Shown: positions 37,664 through 51,313, numbered from the stretch's first letter. The stretch: 64,000 bases of DNA from Petrolisthes cinctipes (GCA_033782935.1 JAWQEG010000710.1:4898001-4962000); one strand, 5' to 3'. Notes: generated from the letters alone by a model not told the origin. Program-made: numbers and translations.

Positions 37664-37988
37664 GTGTTAGAGTATTTTCAAAATACAGGCCAAAAACATA
37701 CTGAAAATCGATCTTTTAGGTGCCCAAAAGTCGATATGTGCATGCATTTTCTGTACCCGTTTATATCTCAAATTCTGGCCCTAAACACCCGAAAATTCGA
37801 TATTTTGGGGTCCCAGAAGCAATCTGTACATGCCTACTCAGTGCTAGAATATTTCCAAAATATAGGCTAAAAACATGCTAAAAATCGATCTTTTAGGTGC
37901 CAAAAAATCGATATCTCAAATTCAGTCCCAAAACACCCGAAAATTCGATATTTAGGGGTCCCAGAAGCGATCTGTACATGCCTACTCC
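37664..37988 (+). repeat. Contracted HOR m1-m3 (325 bp)
   Basis: m1 with gcattttctgtaccc joins directly to m3 (aatatttccaaaatatagg). It is a copy of 34761-35085, displaced by 2,903 bp. Confidence 0.9.
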
Positions 37989-38989
37989 GTGTTAGAGTAT
38001 TTTCAAAATACATGCTCAAAACATACTGAAAATCGATCTTTTAGGTGCACAAAAGTCGATATGTGCATGCATCTTCAGTACCCGTTTATATCTCAAATTC
38101 AGGCTCAAAACACCCGAAAATTCAATATTTTGGGGTCCCAGAAGCAATCTGTACATGCCTACTCAGTGTTAGAGTATTTTCAAAATACAGGCCAAAACAT
38201 GCTGAAAATCGATATTTTAGTTGCCCAAAGTCAATATGTGCATGTATCTTCTGTACCCGTTTATATCTCAAATTCAGGCTCAAAACACCCGAAAATTCAA
38301 TATTTAGGGGTCACAGAAGCAATCTGTACATGCCTACACAGTGCTAGAATATTTTCAAAATATAGGCTAAAAACATGCTAAAAATCGACATTTTAGGTGC
38401 CAAAAAATCTATATCTCAAATTCAGTCCCAAAACACCCGAAAATTCGATATTTAGAGGTCCCAGAAGGTATCTGTACATGCTTACTCCGTGTTAGAGTAT
38501 TTTCAAAATAAAGGCCAAAAACATAATGAAAATCGATCTTTTAGGTGCCCAAAAGTCGATATGTGCATGCATCTTCTGTACCCGTTTATATCTCAAATTC
38601 TGGCCCTAAACACCCGAAAATTCGATATTTTGGGGTCCAAGAAGCAATCTGTACATGCCTACTCAGTGTTAGAGTATTTTCAAAATACAGGCCCAAAACA
38701 TGCTGAAAATCGATATTTTAGATGCCCAAAGTCAATATGTGCATGTATCTTCTGTACCCGTTTATATCTCAAATTCAGGTTCAAAACACCCGAAAATTCA
38801 ATATTTTGGGGTCCCAGAAGCAATCTGTACATGCCTACACAGTGCTAGAATATTTTCAAAATATAGGCTAAAAACATGCTAAAAATCGACATTTTAGGTG
38901 CCAAAAAATCGATATCTCAAATTCAGTCCCAAAACACCCGAAAATTCGATATTTAGAGGTCCCAGAAGGTATCTGTACATACCTACTCC
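37989..38989 (+). repeat. Two HOR units (500 and 501 bp)
   Basis: Units start at 37989 (m2 lacks one C, acaggccaaaacatgctg) and 38489 (ggtccaagaagc, cataatgaaaatcg). Both have counterparts at 35086 and 35586, and 38489 also at 58740. Confidence 0.92.
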
Positions 38990-39691
38990 GTGTTAAGAGT
39001 ATTTTCAAAATACAGGCCAAAAACATACTGAAAATCGATCTTTTAGGTGCCCAAAAGTCGATATGTGCATGCATCTTCTGTACCCGTTTATATCTCAAAT
39101 TCTGGCCCTAAACACCCGAAAATTTAATATTTTGGGGTCCCAGAAGCAATCTGTACATGCCTACTCCGTGTTAGAGTATTTTCAAAATACATGCTCAAAA
39201 CATACTGAAAATCGATCTTTTAGGTGCACAAAAGTCGATATGTGCATGCATCTTCAGTACCCGTTTATATCTCAAATTCAGGCCCTAAACACCCGAAAAT
39301 TTAATATTTTGCGGTCCAAGAAGCAATCTGTACATGCCTACTCCGTGTTAGAGTATTTTCAAAATTCAGGCCCAAAACATGCTGAAAATCGATATTTTTG
39401 GTGCCCAAAGTCAATATGTGCATGTATCTTCTGTACCCGTTTATATCTCAAATTCAGGCTCAAAACACCCGAAAATTCAATATTTTGGGGTCCCAGAAGC
39501 AATCTGTACATGCCTACACAGTGCTAGAATATTTTCAAAATATAGGCTAAAAACATGCTAAAAATCGACATTTTAGGTGCCAAAAAATCGACATTTTAGG
39601 TGCCAAAAAATCGATATCTCAAATTCAGTCCAAAAACACCCGAAAATTCGATATTTAGAGGTCCCAGAAGGTACCTGTACATGCCTACTCC
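38990..39691 (+). repeat. Expanded HOR m1-m1-m2-m3 with a 23-bp duplication (702 bp)
   Basis: Two m1 copies precede m2 and m3 (678 bp expected). One extra A (gttaagag, about 38995) and a 23-bp tandem duplication in m3 (39566-39588 and 39589-39611, each starting cgacattttagg) give 702 bp. The counterpart region is 59241-60596. Confidence 0.9.
39566..39611 (+). repeat. Local 23-bp tandem duplication inside m3
   Basis: Two adjacent identical 23-bp copies, 39566-39588 and 39589-39611, each beginning cgacattttaggtgcc and ending in aaaaaat. All other m3 copies I read have a single copy. This is a private slippage or replication event. Confidence 0.93.
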
Positions 39692-41018
39692 GTGTTAGAG
39701 TATTTTCAAAATACAGGCCAAAAACATACTGAAAATCGATCTTTTAGGTGCCCAAAAGTCGATATGTGCATGCATCTTCAGTACCCGTTTACATCTCAAA
39801 TTCAGGCTCAAAACACCCGAAAATTCAATATTTTGGGGTCCCAGAAGCAATCTGTACATGCCTACTCAGTGTTAGAGTATTTTCAAAATACAGGCCCAAA
39901 ACATGCTGAAAATCGATATTTTAGATGCCCAAAGTCAATATGTGCATGTATCTTCTGTACCCGTTTATATCTCAAATTCAGGCTCAAAACACCCGAAAAT
40001 TCAATATTTTTGGGTCCCAGAAGCAATCTGTACATGCCTACACAGTGCTAGAATATTTTCAAAATATAGGCTAAAAACATGCTAAAAATCGACATTTTAG
40101 GTGCCAAAAAATCGATATCTCAAATTCAGTCCCAAAACACCCGAAAATTCGATATTTAGGGGTCCCAGAAGGTATCTGTACATGCCTACTCCGTGTTAGA
40201 GTATTTTCAAAATACAGGCCAAAAACATACTGAAATTCGATCTTTTAGGTGCCCAAAAGTCGATATGTGCATGCATCCTCTGTACCCGTTTATATCTCAA
40301 ATTCAGGCTCAAAATACCCGAAAATTCAATATTTTGGGGTCCCAGAAGCAATCTGTACATGCCTACTCAGTGCTAGAATATTTTCAAAATATAGGCTAAA
40401 AACATGCTAAAAATCGATCATTTAGGTGCCAAAAAGTCGATATCTCAAATTCAGTCCCAAAACACCCGAAAATTCGATATTTAGGGGTCCCAGAAGCGAT
40501 CTGTACATGCCTACTCCGTGTTAGAGTATTTTCAAAATACATGCTCAAAACATACTGAAAATCGATCTTTTAGGTGCACAAAAGTCGATATGTGCATGCA
40601 TCTTCAGTACCCGTTTATATCTCAAATTCAGGCTCAAAACACCCGAAAATTCAATATTTTGGGGTCCCAGAAGCAATCTGTACATGCCTACTCAGTGTTA
40701 GAGTATTTTCAAAATACAGGCCCAAAACATGCTGAAAATCGATATTTTAGTTGCCCAAAGTCAATATGTGCATGTATCTTCTGTACCCGTTTATATCTCA
40801 AATTCAGGCTCAAAACACCCGAAAATTCAATATTTTGGGGTCCCAGAAGCAATCTGTACATGCCTACACAATGCTAGAATATTTTCAAAATATAGGCTAA
40901 AAACATGCTAAAAATCGACATTTTAGGTGCCAAAAAATCGATATCTCAAATTCAGTCCCAAAACACCCGAAAATTCGATATTTAGGGGTCCCAGAAGCGA
41001 TCTGTACATGCCTACTCC
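39692..41018 (+). repeat. Three HOR units (501, 325, 501 bp)
   Basis: Units start at 39692 (reciprocal hybrid: m1a-like first half tacaggccaaaaac, m1b-like second half caggctcaaaac), 40193 (m1-m3, 325 bp, with actgaaattcgatc and gcatcctctg) and 40518. Units 39692 and 40193 match 60597 and 61098. Confidence 0.9.
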
Positions 41019-41371
41019 GTGTTAGAGTATTTTCAAAATACATGCTCAAAACATACTGAAAATCGATCATTTAGGTGCACAAAAGTCGATATGTGCATGC
41101 ATCTTCAGTACCCGTTTATATCTCAAATTCAGGCTCAAAACACCCGAAAATTCAATATTTTGGGGTCCCAGAAGCAATCTGTACATGCCTACTCAGTGTT
41201 AGAGTATTTTCAAAATACAGGCCCAAAACATGCTGAAAATAGATATTTTAGTTGCCCAAAGTCAATATGTGCATGTATCTTCTGTACCCGTTTATATCTC
41301 AAATTCAGGCTCAAAACACCCGAAAATTCGATATTTAGAGGTCCCAGAAGGTATCTGTACATGCTTACTCC
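41019..41371 (+). repeat. Contracted HOR: m1 plus m2/m3 hybrid (353 bp)
   Basis: m1 (41019) is followed by a monomer that begins as m2 (cccaaaacatgctg, tattttagttgccc) and ends as m3 (aattcgatatttagagg). The crossover lies in caaaacacccgaaaattc near 41310-41330. One monomer's worth of sequence is lost. Confidence 0.87.
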
Positions 41372-44368
41372 GTGTTAGAGTATTTTCAAAATAAAGGCCA
41401 AAAACATAATGAAAATCGATCTTTTAGGTGCCCAAAAGTCGATATGTGCATGCATCTTCTGTACCCGTTTATATCTCAAATTCTGGCCCTTAAACACCCG
41501 AAAATTCGATATTTTGGGGTCCAAGAAGCAATCTGTACATGCCTACGCAGTGTTAGAGTATTTTCAAAATACAGGCCCAAAACATGCTGAAAATCGATAT
41601 TTTAGATGCCCAAAGTCAATATGTGCATGTATCTTCTGTACCCGTTTATATCTCAAATTCTGGCCCTAAACACCCGAAAATTCGATATTTTGGGGTCCCA
41701 GAAGCGATCTTTACATGCCTACTCAGTGCTAGAATATTTTTAAAATATAGGCTAAAAACATGCTAAAAATCGATCTTTTAGGTGCCAAAAAGTCGATATC
41801 TCAAATTCAGTCCCAAAACACCAGAAAATTCGATATGTAGGGGTCCCAGGAGCGATCTGTACATGCCTACTCCGTGTTAGAGTGTTTTCAAAATACATGC
41901 TCAAAACATACTGAAAATCGATCTTTTAGGTGCACAAAAGTCGATATGTGCATGCATCTTCAGTACCCGTTTATATCTCAAATTCAGGCTCAAAACACCC
42001 GAAAATTCAATATTTTATGGTCCCAGAAGCAATCTGTACATGCCTACTCAGTGTTAGAGTATTTTCAAAATACAGGCCCAAAACATGCTGAAAATCGATA
42101 TTTTAGATGCCCAAAGTCAATATGTGCATGTATCTTCTGTACCCGTTTATATCTCAAATTCAGGCTCAAAACACCCGAAAATTCAATATTTTAGGGTCCC
42201 AGAAGCAATCTGTACATGCCTACACAGTGCTAGAATATTTTCAAAATAAAGGCTAAAAACATGCTAAAAATCGACATTTTAGGTGCCAAAAAATCGATAT
42301 CTCAAATTCAGTCCCAAAACACCCGAAAATTCGATATTTAGAGGTCCCAGAAGGTATCTGTACATGCCTACTCCGTGTTAGAGTATTTTCAAAATACAGG
42401 CCAAAAACATACTGAAAATCGATCTTTTAGGTGCCCAAAAGTCGATTTGTGCATGCATCTTCTGTACCCGTTTATATCTCAAATTCTGGCCCTAAACACA
42501 CGAAAATTCGATATTTTGGGGTCCCAGAAGCGATCTGTACATGCCTACTCCGTGTTAGAGTATTTTCAAAATTCAGGCCCAAAACATGCTGAAAATCGAT
42601 ATTTTTGGTGCCCAAAGTCAATATGTGCATGTATCTTCTGTACCCGTTTATATCTCAAATTCTGGCTCAAAACACCCGAAAATTCAATATTTTCGGGTCC
42701 CAGAAGCAATCTGTACATGCCTACTCAGTGCTAGAATATTTTCAAAATATAGGCTAAAAACATGCTAAAAATCGATCTTTTAGGTGCCAAAAAATCGATA
42801 TCTCAAATTCAGTCCCAAAACACCCGAAAATTCGATATTTAGAGGTCCCAGAAGGTATCTGTACATGCCTACTCCGTGTTAGAGTATTTTCAAAATACAG
42901 GCCAAAAACATACTGAAAATCGATCTTTTAGGTGCCCAAAAGTCGATATGTGCATGCATCTTCTGTACCCGTTTATATCTCAAATTCTGGCCCTAAACAC
43001 CCGAAAATTCGATATTTTGGGGTCCCAGAAGCGATCTGTACATGCCTACTCCGCGTTAGAGTATTTTCAAAATTCAGGCCCAAAACATGCTGAAAATCGA
43101 TATTTTTGGTGCCCAAAGTCAATATGTGCATGTATCTTCTGTACCCGTTTATATCTCAAATTCAGGCTCAAAACACCCGAAAATTCAATATTTTGGGGTC
43201 CCAGAAGCAATCTGTACAGTGCTAGAATATTTTCAAAATATAGGCTAAAAACATGCTAAAAATCGATCTTTTAAGTGCCAAAAAGTCGATATCTCAAATT
43301 CAGTCCCAAAACACCCGAAAATTTGATATTTAGGGGTCCCAGAAGCTCTCTGTACATGCCTACTCCGTGTTAGAGTATTTTCAAAATACAGGGCAAAAAC
43401 ATACTGAAAATCGATCTTTTAGGTGCACAAAAGTCGATATGTGCATGCATCTTCTGTACCCGTTTATATCTCAAATTCTGGCCCTAAACACCCGAAAATT
43501 CGATATTTTGGGGTCCCAGAAGCGATCTGTACATGCCTACTCCGTGTTAGAGTATTTTCAAAATTCAGGCCAAAAACATGCTGAAAATCGATATTTTTGG
43601 TGCCCAAAGTCAATATGTGCATGTATCTTCTGTACCCGTTTATATCTCAAATTCAGGCTCAAAACACCCGAAAATTCAATATTTTGGGGTCCCAGAAGCA
43701 ATCTGTACATGCCTACTCAGTGCTAGAATATTTTCAAAATATAGGCTAAAAACATGCTAAAAATCGATCTTTTAGGTGCCAAAAAATCGATATCTCAAAT
43801 TCAGTCCCAAAACACCCGAAAATTCGATATTTAGGGGTCCCAGAAGCGATCTGTACATGCCTACTCCGTGTTAGAGTATTTTCAAAATACATGCTCAAAA
43901 CATACTGAAAATCGATCTTTTAGGTGCACAAAAGTCGATTTGTGCATGCATCTTCAGTACCCGTTTATATCTCAAATTCAGGCTCAAAACACCCGAAAAT
44001 TCAATATTTTGGGGTCCCAGAAGCAATTTGTACATGCCTACTCAGTGTTAGAGTATTTTCAAAATACAGGCCCAAAACATGCTGAAAATCGATATTTTAG
44101 TTGCCCAAAGTCAATATGTGCATGTATCTTCTGTACCCGTTTATATCTCAAATTCAGGCTAAAAACACCCGAAAATTCAATATTTTGGGGTCCCAGAAAC
44201 AATCTGTACATGCCTACACAGAGCTAGAATATTTTCAAAATATAGGCTAAAAACATGCTAAAAATCGACATTTTAGGTGCCAAAAAATCGATATCTCAAA
44301 TTCAGTCCCAAAACACCCGAAAATTCGATATTTAGAGGTCCCAGAAGGTATCTGTACATGCTTACTCC
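41372..44368 (+). repeat. Six HOR units (491-502 bp)
   Basis: Units start at 41372 (502 bp, extra T in cccttaaacaccc), 41874, 42375, 42876 (491 bp), 43367 and 43868. The second half of m2 in unit 41372 is m1a-like (ctggccctaaac), another half-monomer exchange. Units 42876-43868 match 15616-16608, 27,260 bp upstream. Confidence 0.92.
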
Positions 44369-44693
44369 GTGTTAGAGTATTTTCAAAATAAAGGCCAAAA
44401 ACATAATGAAAATCGATCTTTTAAGTGCCTAAAAGTCGATATGTGCATGCATCTTCTGTACCCGTTTATATCTCAAATTCTGGCCCTAAACACCCGAAAA
44501 TTCGATATTTTGGGGTCCCAGAAGCGATCTTTACATGCCTACTCAGTGCTAGAATATTTTTAAAATATAGGCTAAAAACATGCTAAAAATCGATCTTTTA
44601 GGTGCCAAAAAGTCGATATCTCAAATTCAGTCCCAAAACACCAGAAAATTCGATATGTAGGGGTCCCAGGAGCGATCTGTACATGCCTACTCC
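44369..44693 (+). repeat. Contracted HOR m1-m3 (325 bp)
   Basis: m1 with ataaaggcc joins directly to m3 with aatatttttaaaatatagg and gatatgtagggg. It shares these markers with 17109-17433. Confidence 0.9.
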
Positions 44694-45338
44694 GTGTTAG
44701 AGTGTTTTCAAAATACATGCTCAAAACATACTGAAAATCGATCTTTTAGGTGCACCCGTTTATATCTCAAATTCAGGCTCAAAACACCGGAAAATTCAAT
44801 ATTTTAGGGTCCCAGAAGCAATCTGTACATGCCTACTCAGTGTTAGAGTATTTTCAAAATACAGGCCCAAAACATGCTAAAAATCGATATTTTAGATGCC
44901 CAAAGTCAATATGTGCATGTATCTTCTGTACCCGTTTATATCTCAAATTCTGGCCCTAAACACCCGAAAATTCAATATTTTAGGGTCCCAGAAGCGATCT
45001 GTACATGCCTACTCCGCGTTAGAGTATTTTCAAAATTCGGGCCCAAAACATGCTGAAAATCGATATTTTTGGTGCCCAAAGTCAATATGTGCATGTATCT
45101 TCTGTACCCGTTTATATCTCAAATTCAGGCTCAAAACACCCGAAAATTCAATATTTTGGGGTCCCAGAAGCAATCTGTACATGCCTACTCAGTGCTAGAA
45201 TATTTTCAAAATATAGGCTAAAAACATGCTAAAATCGATCTTTTAGGTGCCAAAAAATCGATATCTCAAATTCAGTCCCAAAACACCCGAAAATTCGATA
45301 TTTAGGGGTCCCAGAAGCGATCTGTACATGCCTACTCC
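44694..45338 (+). repeat. Variant HOR m1(31-bp deletion)-m2-m2-m3 (645 bp)
   Basis: m1 (44694) jumps from ttaggtgca to cccgtttatatc (junction 44754/44755), losing 31 bp. It is followed by m2 (44840), a second m2 (45016) and m3 (45192, one A short). The first m2 has an m1a-like second half (ctggccctaaac). This patchwork is the left border of the long duplicated block downstream. Confidence 0.87.
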
Positions 45339-48300
45339 GTGTTAGAGTATTTTCAAAATACATGCTCAAAACATACTGAAAATCGATCTTTTAGGTGCAC
45401 CAAAGTCGATATGTGCATGCATCTTCTGTACCCGTTTATATCTCAAATTCTGGCCCTAAACACCCGAAAATTCGATATTTTGGGGTCCCAGAAGCGATCT
45501 GTACATGCCTACTCCGTGTTAGAGTATTTTCAAAATTCAGGCCCAAAACATGCTGAAAATCGATATTTTTGGTGCCCATAGTCAATATGTGCATGTATCT
45601 TCTGTACCCGTTTATATCTCAAATTCAGGCTCAAAACACCCGAAAATTCAATATTTTGGGGTCCCAGAAGCAATCTGTACATGCCTACACAGTGCTAGAA
45701 TATTTTCAAAATATAGGCTAAAAACATGCTAAAAATCGACATTTTAGGTGCCAAAAAATCGATATCTCAAATTCAGTCCCAAAACACCCGAAAATTCGAT
45801 ATTTAGAGTTCCCAGAAGGTATCTGTACATGCCTACTCCGTGTTAGAGTATTTTCAAAATACAGGCCAAAAACATACTGAAAATCGATCTTTTAGGTGCA
45901 TGCATCTTCTGTACCCGTTTATAACTCAAATTCTGGCCCTAAACATCCGAAAATTCGATATTTTGGGGTCCCAAAAGCGATCTGTACATGCCTACTCCGT
46001 GTTAGAGTATTTTCAAAATTCAGGCCCAAAACATGCTGAAAATCGATATTTTTGGTGCCCAAAGTCAATATGTGCATGTATCTTCTGTACCCGTTTATAT
46101 CTTAAATTCAGGCTCAAAACACCCGAAAATTCAATATTTTGGGGTCCCAGAAGCAATCTGTACAGTGCTAGAATATTTTCAAAATATAGGCTAAAAACAT
46201 GCTAAAAATCGATCTTTTAAGTGCCAAAAAGTCGATATCTCAAATTCAGTCCCAAAACACCCGAAAATTTGATATTTAGGGGTCCCAGAAGCTATCTGTA
46301 CATGCCTACTACGTGTTAGAGTATTTTCAAAATACAGGCCAAAAACATACTGAAAATCGATCTTTTAGGTGCCCTAAAGTCGATATGTGCATGCATCTTC
46401 TGTACCCGTTTATATCTCAAATTCTGGCCCTAAACACCCGAAAATTCGATATTTTGGGGTCCCAGAAGCGATCTGTACATGCCTACTCCGTGTTAGAGTA
46501 TTTTCAAATTTCAGGCCCAAAACATGCTGAAAATCGATATTTTTGGTGCCCAAAGTCAATATGTGCATGTATCTTCTGTACCCGTTTATATCTCAAATTC
46601 AGGCTCAAAACACCCGAAAATTCAATATTTTAGGGTCCCAGAAGCAATCTGTACATGCCTACTCAGTGCTAGAATATTTTCAAAATATAGGCTAAAAACA
46701 TGCTAAAAATCGATCTTTTAGGTGCCAAAAAGTCGATATCTCAAATTCAGTCCCAAAACACCCGAAAATTCGATATGTAGGGGTCCCAGAAGCGATCTGT
46801 ACATGCCTACTCCGTGTTAGAGTGTTTTCAAAATACATGCTCAAAACATACTGAAAATCGATCTTTTAGGTGCACAAAAGTCGATATGTGCATGCATCTT
46901 CAGTACCCGTTTATATCTCAAATTCAGGCTCAAAACACCCGAAAATTCAATATTTTAGGGTCCCAGAAGCAATCTGTACATGCCTACTCAGTGTTAGAGT
47001 ATTTTCAAAATACAGGCCCAAAACATGCTGAAAATCGATATTTTAGATGCCCAAAGTCAATATGTGCATGTATCTTCTGTACCCGTTTATATCTCAAATT
47101 CAGGCTCAAAACACCCGAAAATTCAATATTTTAGGGTCCCAGAAGCAATCTGTACATGCCTACACAGTGCTAGAATATTTTCAAAATAAAGGCTAAAAAC
47201 ATGCTAAAAATCGACATTTTAGGTGCCAAAAAATCGATATCTCAAATTCAGTCCCAAAACACCCGAAAATTCGATATTTAGAGGTCCCAGAAGGTATCTG
47301 TACATGCCTACTCCGTGTTTAGAGTATTTTCAAAATACAGGCCAAAAACATACTGAAAATCGATCTTTTAGGTGCCCAAAAGTCGATATGTGCATGCATC
47401 TTCTGTACCCGTTTATATCTCAAATTCTGGCCCGAAACACCCGAAAATTCGATATTTTGGGGTCCCAGAAGCGATCTGTACATGCCTACTCCGTGTTAGA
47501 GTATTTTCAAAATTCAGGCCCAAAACATGCTGAAAATCGATATTTTTGGTGCCCAAAGTCAATATGTGCATGTATCTTCTGTACCCGTTTATATCTCAAA
47601 TTCAGGCCCTAAACACCCGAAAATTCAATATTTTGGGGTCCCAGAAGCAATCTGTACATGCCTACTCAGTGCTAGAATATTTTCAAAATATAGGCTAAAA
47701 ACATGCTAAAAATCGATCTTTTAGGTGCCAAAAAATCGATATCTCAAATTCAGTCCCAAAACACCCGAAAATTCGATATTTAGGGGTCCCAGAAGCGATC
47801 TGTACATGCCTACTCCGTGTTAGAGTATTTTCAAAATACATGCTCAAAACATACTGAAAATCGATCTTTTAGGTGCACCAAAGTCGATATGTGCATGCAT
47901 CTTCTGTACCCGTTTATATCTCAAATTCTGGCCCTAAACACCCGAAAATTCGATATTTTGGTGTCCCAGAAGCCATCTGTACATGCCTACTCCGTGTTAG
48001 AGTATTTTCAAAATTCAGGCCCAAAACATGCTGAAAATCGATATTTTTGGTGCCCAAAGTCAATATGTGCATGTATCTTCTGTACCCGTTTATATCTCAA
48101 ATTCAGGCTCAAAACACCCGAAAATTCAATATTTTGGGGTCCCAGAAGCAATCTGTAAGTGCCTACACAGTGCTAGAATATTTTCATAATATAGGCTAAA
48201 AACATGCTAAAAATCGACATTTTAGGTGCCAAAAAATCGATATCTCAAATTCAGTCCCAAAACACCCGAATATTCGATATTTAGAGGTCCCAGAAGGTAT

Positions 48301-51300
48301 CTGTACATGCCTACTCCGTGTTAGAGTATTTTCAAAATACAGGCCAAAAACATACTGAAAATCGATCTTTTAGGTGCCCAAAAGTCGATATGTGCATGCA
48401 TCTTCTGTACCCGTTTATATCTCAAATTCTGGCCCTAAACACCCGAAAATTCGATATTTTGGGGTCCCAGAAGCGATCTGTACATGCCTACTCCGTGTTA
48501 GAGTATTTTCAAAATTGAGGCCCAAAACATGCTGAAAATCGATATTTTTGGTGCCCAAAGTCAATATGTGCATGTATCTTCTGTACCCGTTTATATCTCA
48601 AATTCAGGCTCAAAACACCCGAAAATTCAATATTTTGGGGTCCCAGAAGCAATCTGTACAGTGCTAGAATATTTTCAAAATATAGGCTAAAAACATGCTA
48701 AAAATCGATCTTTTAAGTGCCAAAAAGTCGATATCTCAAATTCAGTCCCAAAACACCCGAAAATTTTATATTTAGGGGTCCCAGAAGCTATCTGTACATG
48801 CCTACTCCGTGTTAGAGTATTTTCAAAATACAGGCCAAAAACATACTGAAAATCGATCTTTTAGGTGCCCTAAAGTCGATATGTGCATGCATCTTCTGTA
48901 TCCGTTTATATCTCAAATTCTGGCCCTAAACACCCGAAAATTCGATATTTTGGGGTCCCAGAAGCGATCTGTACATGCCTACTCCGTGTTAGAGTATTTT
49001 CAAATTTCAGGCTCAAAACATGCTGAAAATCGATATTTTTGGTGCCCAAAGTCAATATGTGCATGTATCTTCTGTACCCGTTTATATCTCAAATTCAGGC
49101 TCAAAACACCCGAAAATTCAATATTTTGGGGTCCCAGAAGCAATCTGTACATGCCTACTCAGTGCTAGAATATTTTCAAAATATAGGCTAAAAACATGCT
49201 AAAAATCGATCTTTTAGGTGCCAAAAAGTCGATATCTCAAATTCAGTCCCAAAACACCCGAAAATTCGATATTTAGGGGTCCCAGAAGCGATCTGTACAT
49301 GCCTACTCCGTGTTAGAGTATTTTCAAAATACATGCTCAAAACATACTGAAAATCGATCTTTTAGGTGCACAAAAGTCGATATGTGCATGCATCTTCAGT
49401 ACCCGTTTATATCTCAAATTCAGGCTCAAAACACCCGAAAATTCAATATTTTGGGGTCCCAGAAGCAATCTGTACATGCCTACTCAGTGTTAGAGTATTT
49501 TCAAAATACAGGCCCAAAACATGCTGAAAATCGATATTTTAGTTGCCCAAAGTCAATATGTGCATGTATCTTCTGTACCCGTTTATATCTCAAATTCAGG
49601 CTCAAAACACCCGAAAATTCAATATTTTGGGGTCCCAGAAGCAATCTGTACATGCCTACACAGTGCTAGAATATTTTCAAAATATAGGCTAAAAACATGC
49701 TAAAAATCGACATTTTAGGTGCCAAAAAATCGATATCTCAAATTCAGTCCCAAAACACCCGAAAATTCGATATTTAGAGGTCCCAGTAGGTATCTGTACA
49801 TGCTTACTCCGTGTTAGAGTATTTTCAAAATAAAGGCCAAAAACATACTGAAAATCGATCTTTTAGGTGCCCAAAAGTCGATATGTGCATGCATCTTCTG
49901 TACCCGTTTATATCTCAAATTCTGGCCCTAAACACCCAAAAATTCGATATTTTGGGGTCCCAGAAGCGATCTTTACATGCATACTCCGTGTTAGAGTATT
50001 TTCAAAATTCAGGCCCAAAACATGCTGAAAATCGATATTTTTGGTGCCCAAAGTCAATATGTGCATGTATATTCTGTACCCGTTTATATCTCAAATTCAG
50101 GCTCAAAACACCCGAAAATTCAATATTTTGGGGTCCCAGAAGCAATCTGTACATGCCTACTCAGTGCTAGAATATTTTCAAAATATAGGCTAAAAACATG
50201 CTAAAAATCGATCTTTTAGGTGCCAAAAAGTCGATATCTCAAATTCAGCCCCAAAACACCCTAAAATTCGATATTTAGAGGTCCCAGAAGCGATCTGTAC
50301 ATGCCTACTCCGTGTTAGAGTATTTTCAAAATACATGCTCAAAACATACTGAAAATCGATCTTTTAGGTGCACAAAAGTCGATTTGTGCATGCATCTTCA
50401 GTACCCGTTTATATCTCAAATTCAGGCTCAAAACACCCGAAAATTCAATATTTTGGGGTCCCAGAAGCAATCTGTACATGCCTACTCAGTGTTAGAGTAT
50501 TTTCAAAATACAGGCCCAAAACATGCTGAAAATCGATATTTTAGATGCCCAAAGTCAATATGTGCATGTATCTTCTGTACCCGTTTATATCTCAAATTCA
50601 GGCTCAAAACACCCGAAAATTCAATATTTTGGGGTCCCAGAAGCAATCTGTACATGCCTAAACAGTGCTAGAATATTTTCAAAATATAGGCTAAAAACAT
50701 GCTAAAAATCGACATTTTAGGTGCCAAAAAATCGATATCTCAAATTCAGTCCCAAAACACCCGAAAATTCGATATGTAGGGGTCCCAGAAGCGATCTGTA
50801 CATGCCTACTCCGTGTTAGAGTATTTTCAAAATACATGCTCAAAACATACTGAAAATCGATCTTTTAGGTGCACAAAAGTCGATATGTGCATGCATCTTC
50901 AGTACCCGTTTATATCTCAAATTCAGGCTCAAAACACCCGAAAATTCAATATTTTGAGGTCCCAGAAGCAATATGTACATGCCTACTCAGTTTTAGAGTA
51001 TTTTCAAAATACTGGCCCAAAACATGCTGAAAATCGATATTTTAGATGCCCAAAGTCAATATGTGCATGTATCTTCTGTACCCGTTTATATCTCAAATTC
51101 TGGCTCAAAACACCCGAAAATTCAATATTTTGGGGTCCCAGAAGCAATCTGTACATGCCTACACAGTGCTAGAATATTTTCAAAATATAGGCTAAAAACA
51201 TGCTAAAAATCGATATTATAGGTGCCAAAAAATCGATATCTCAAATTCAGTCCCATAACACCCGAAAATTCGATATTTTGGGGTCCCAGAAGCGATCTGT

Positions 51301-51313
51301 ACATGCCTACTCC
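45339..51313 (+). repeat. Twelve HOR units (473-502 bp), paralogous to 26.4-32.4 kb
   Basis: Units start at 45339, 45840 (473 bp), 46313, 46814, 47315 (502 bp, extra T in gtgtttagag), 47817, 48318 (491 bp), 48809, 49310, 49811, 50312 and 50813. The order of unit lengths follows 26452-32444, with the extra T, the 10-bp deletions and caaatttcaggctc at matching places. Unit 45840 also carries an 18-bp deletion (45899/45900). Confidence 0.93.
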
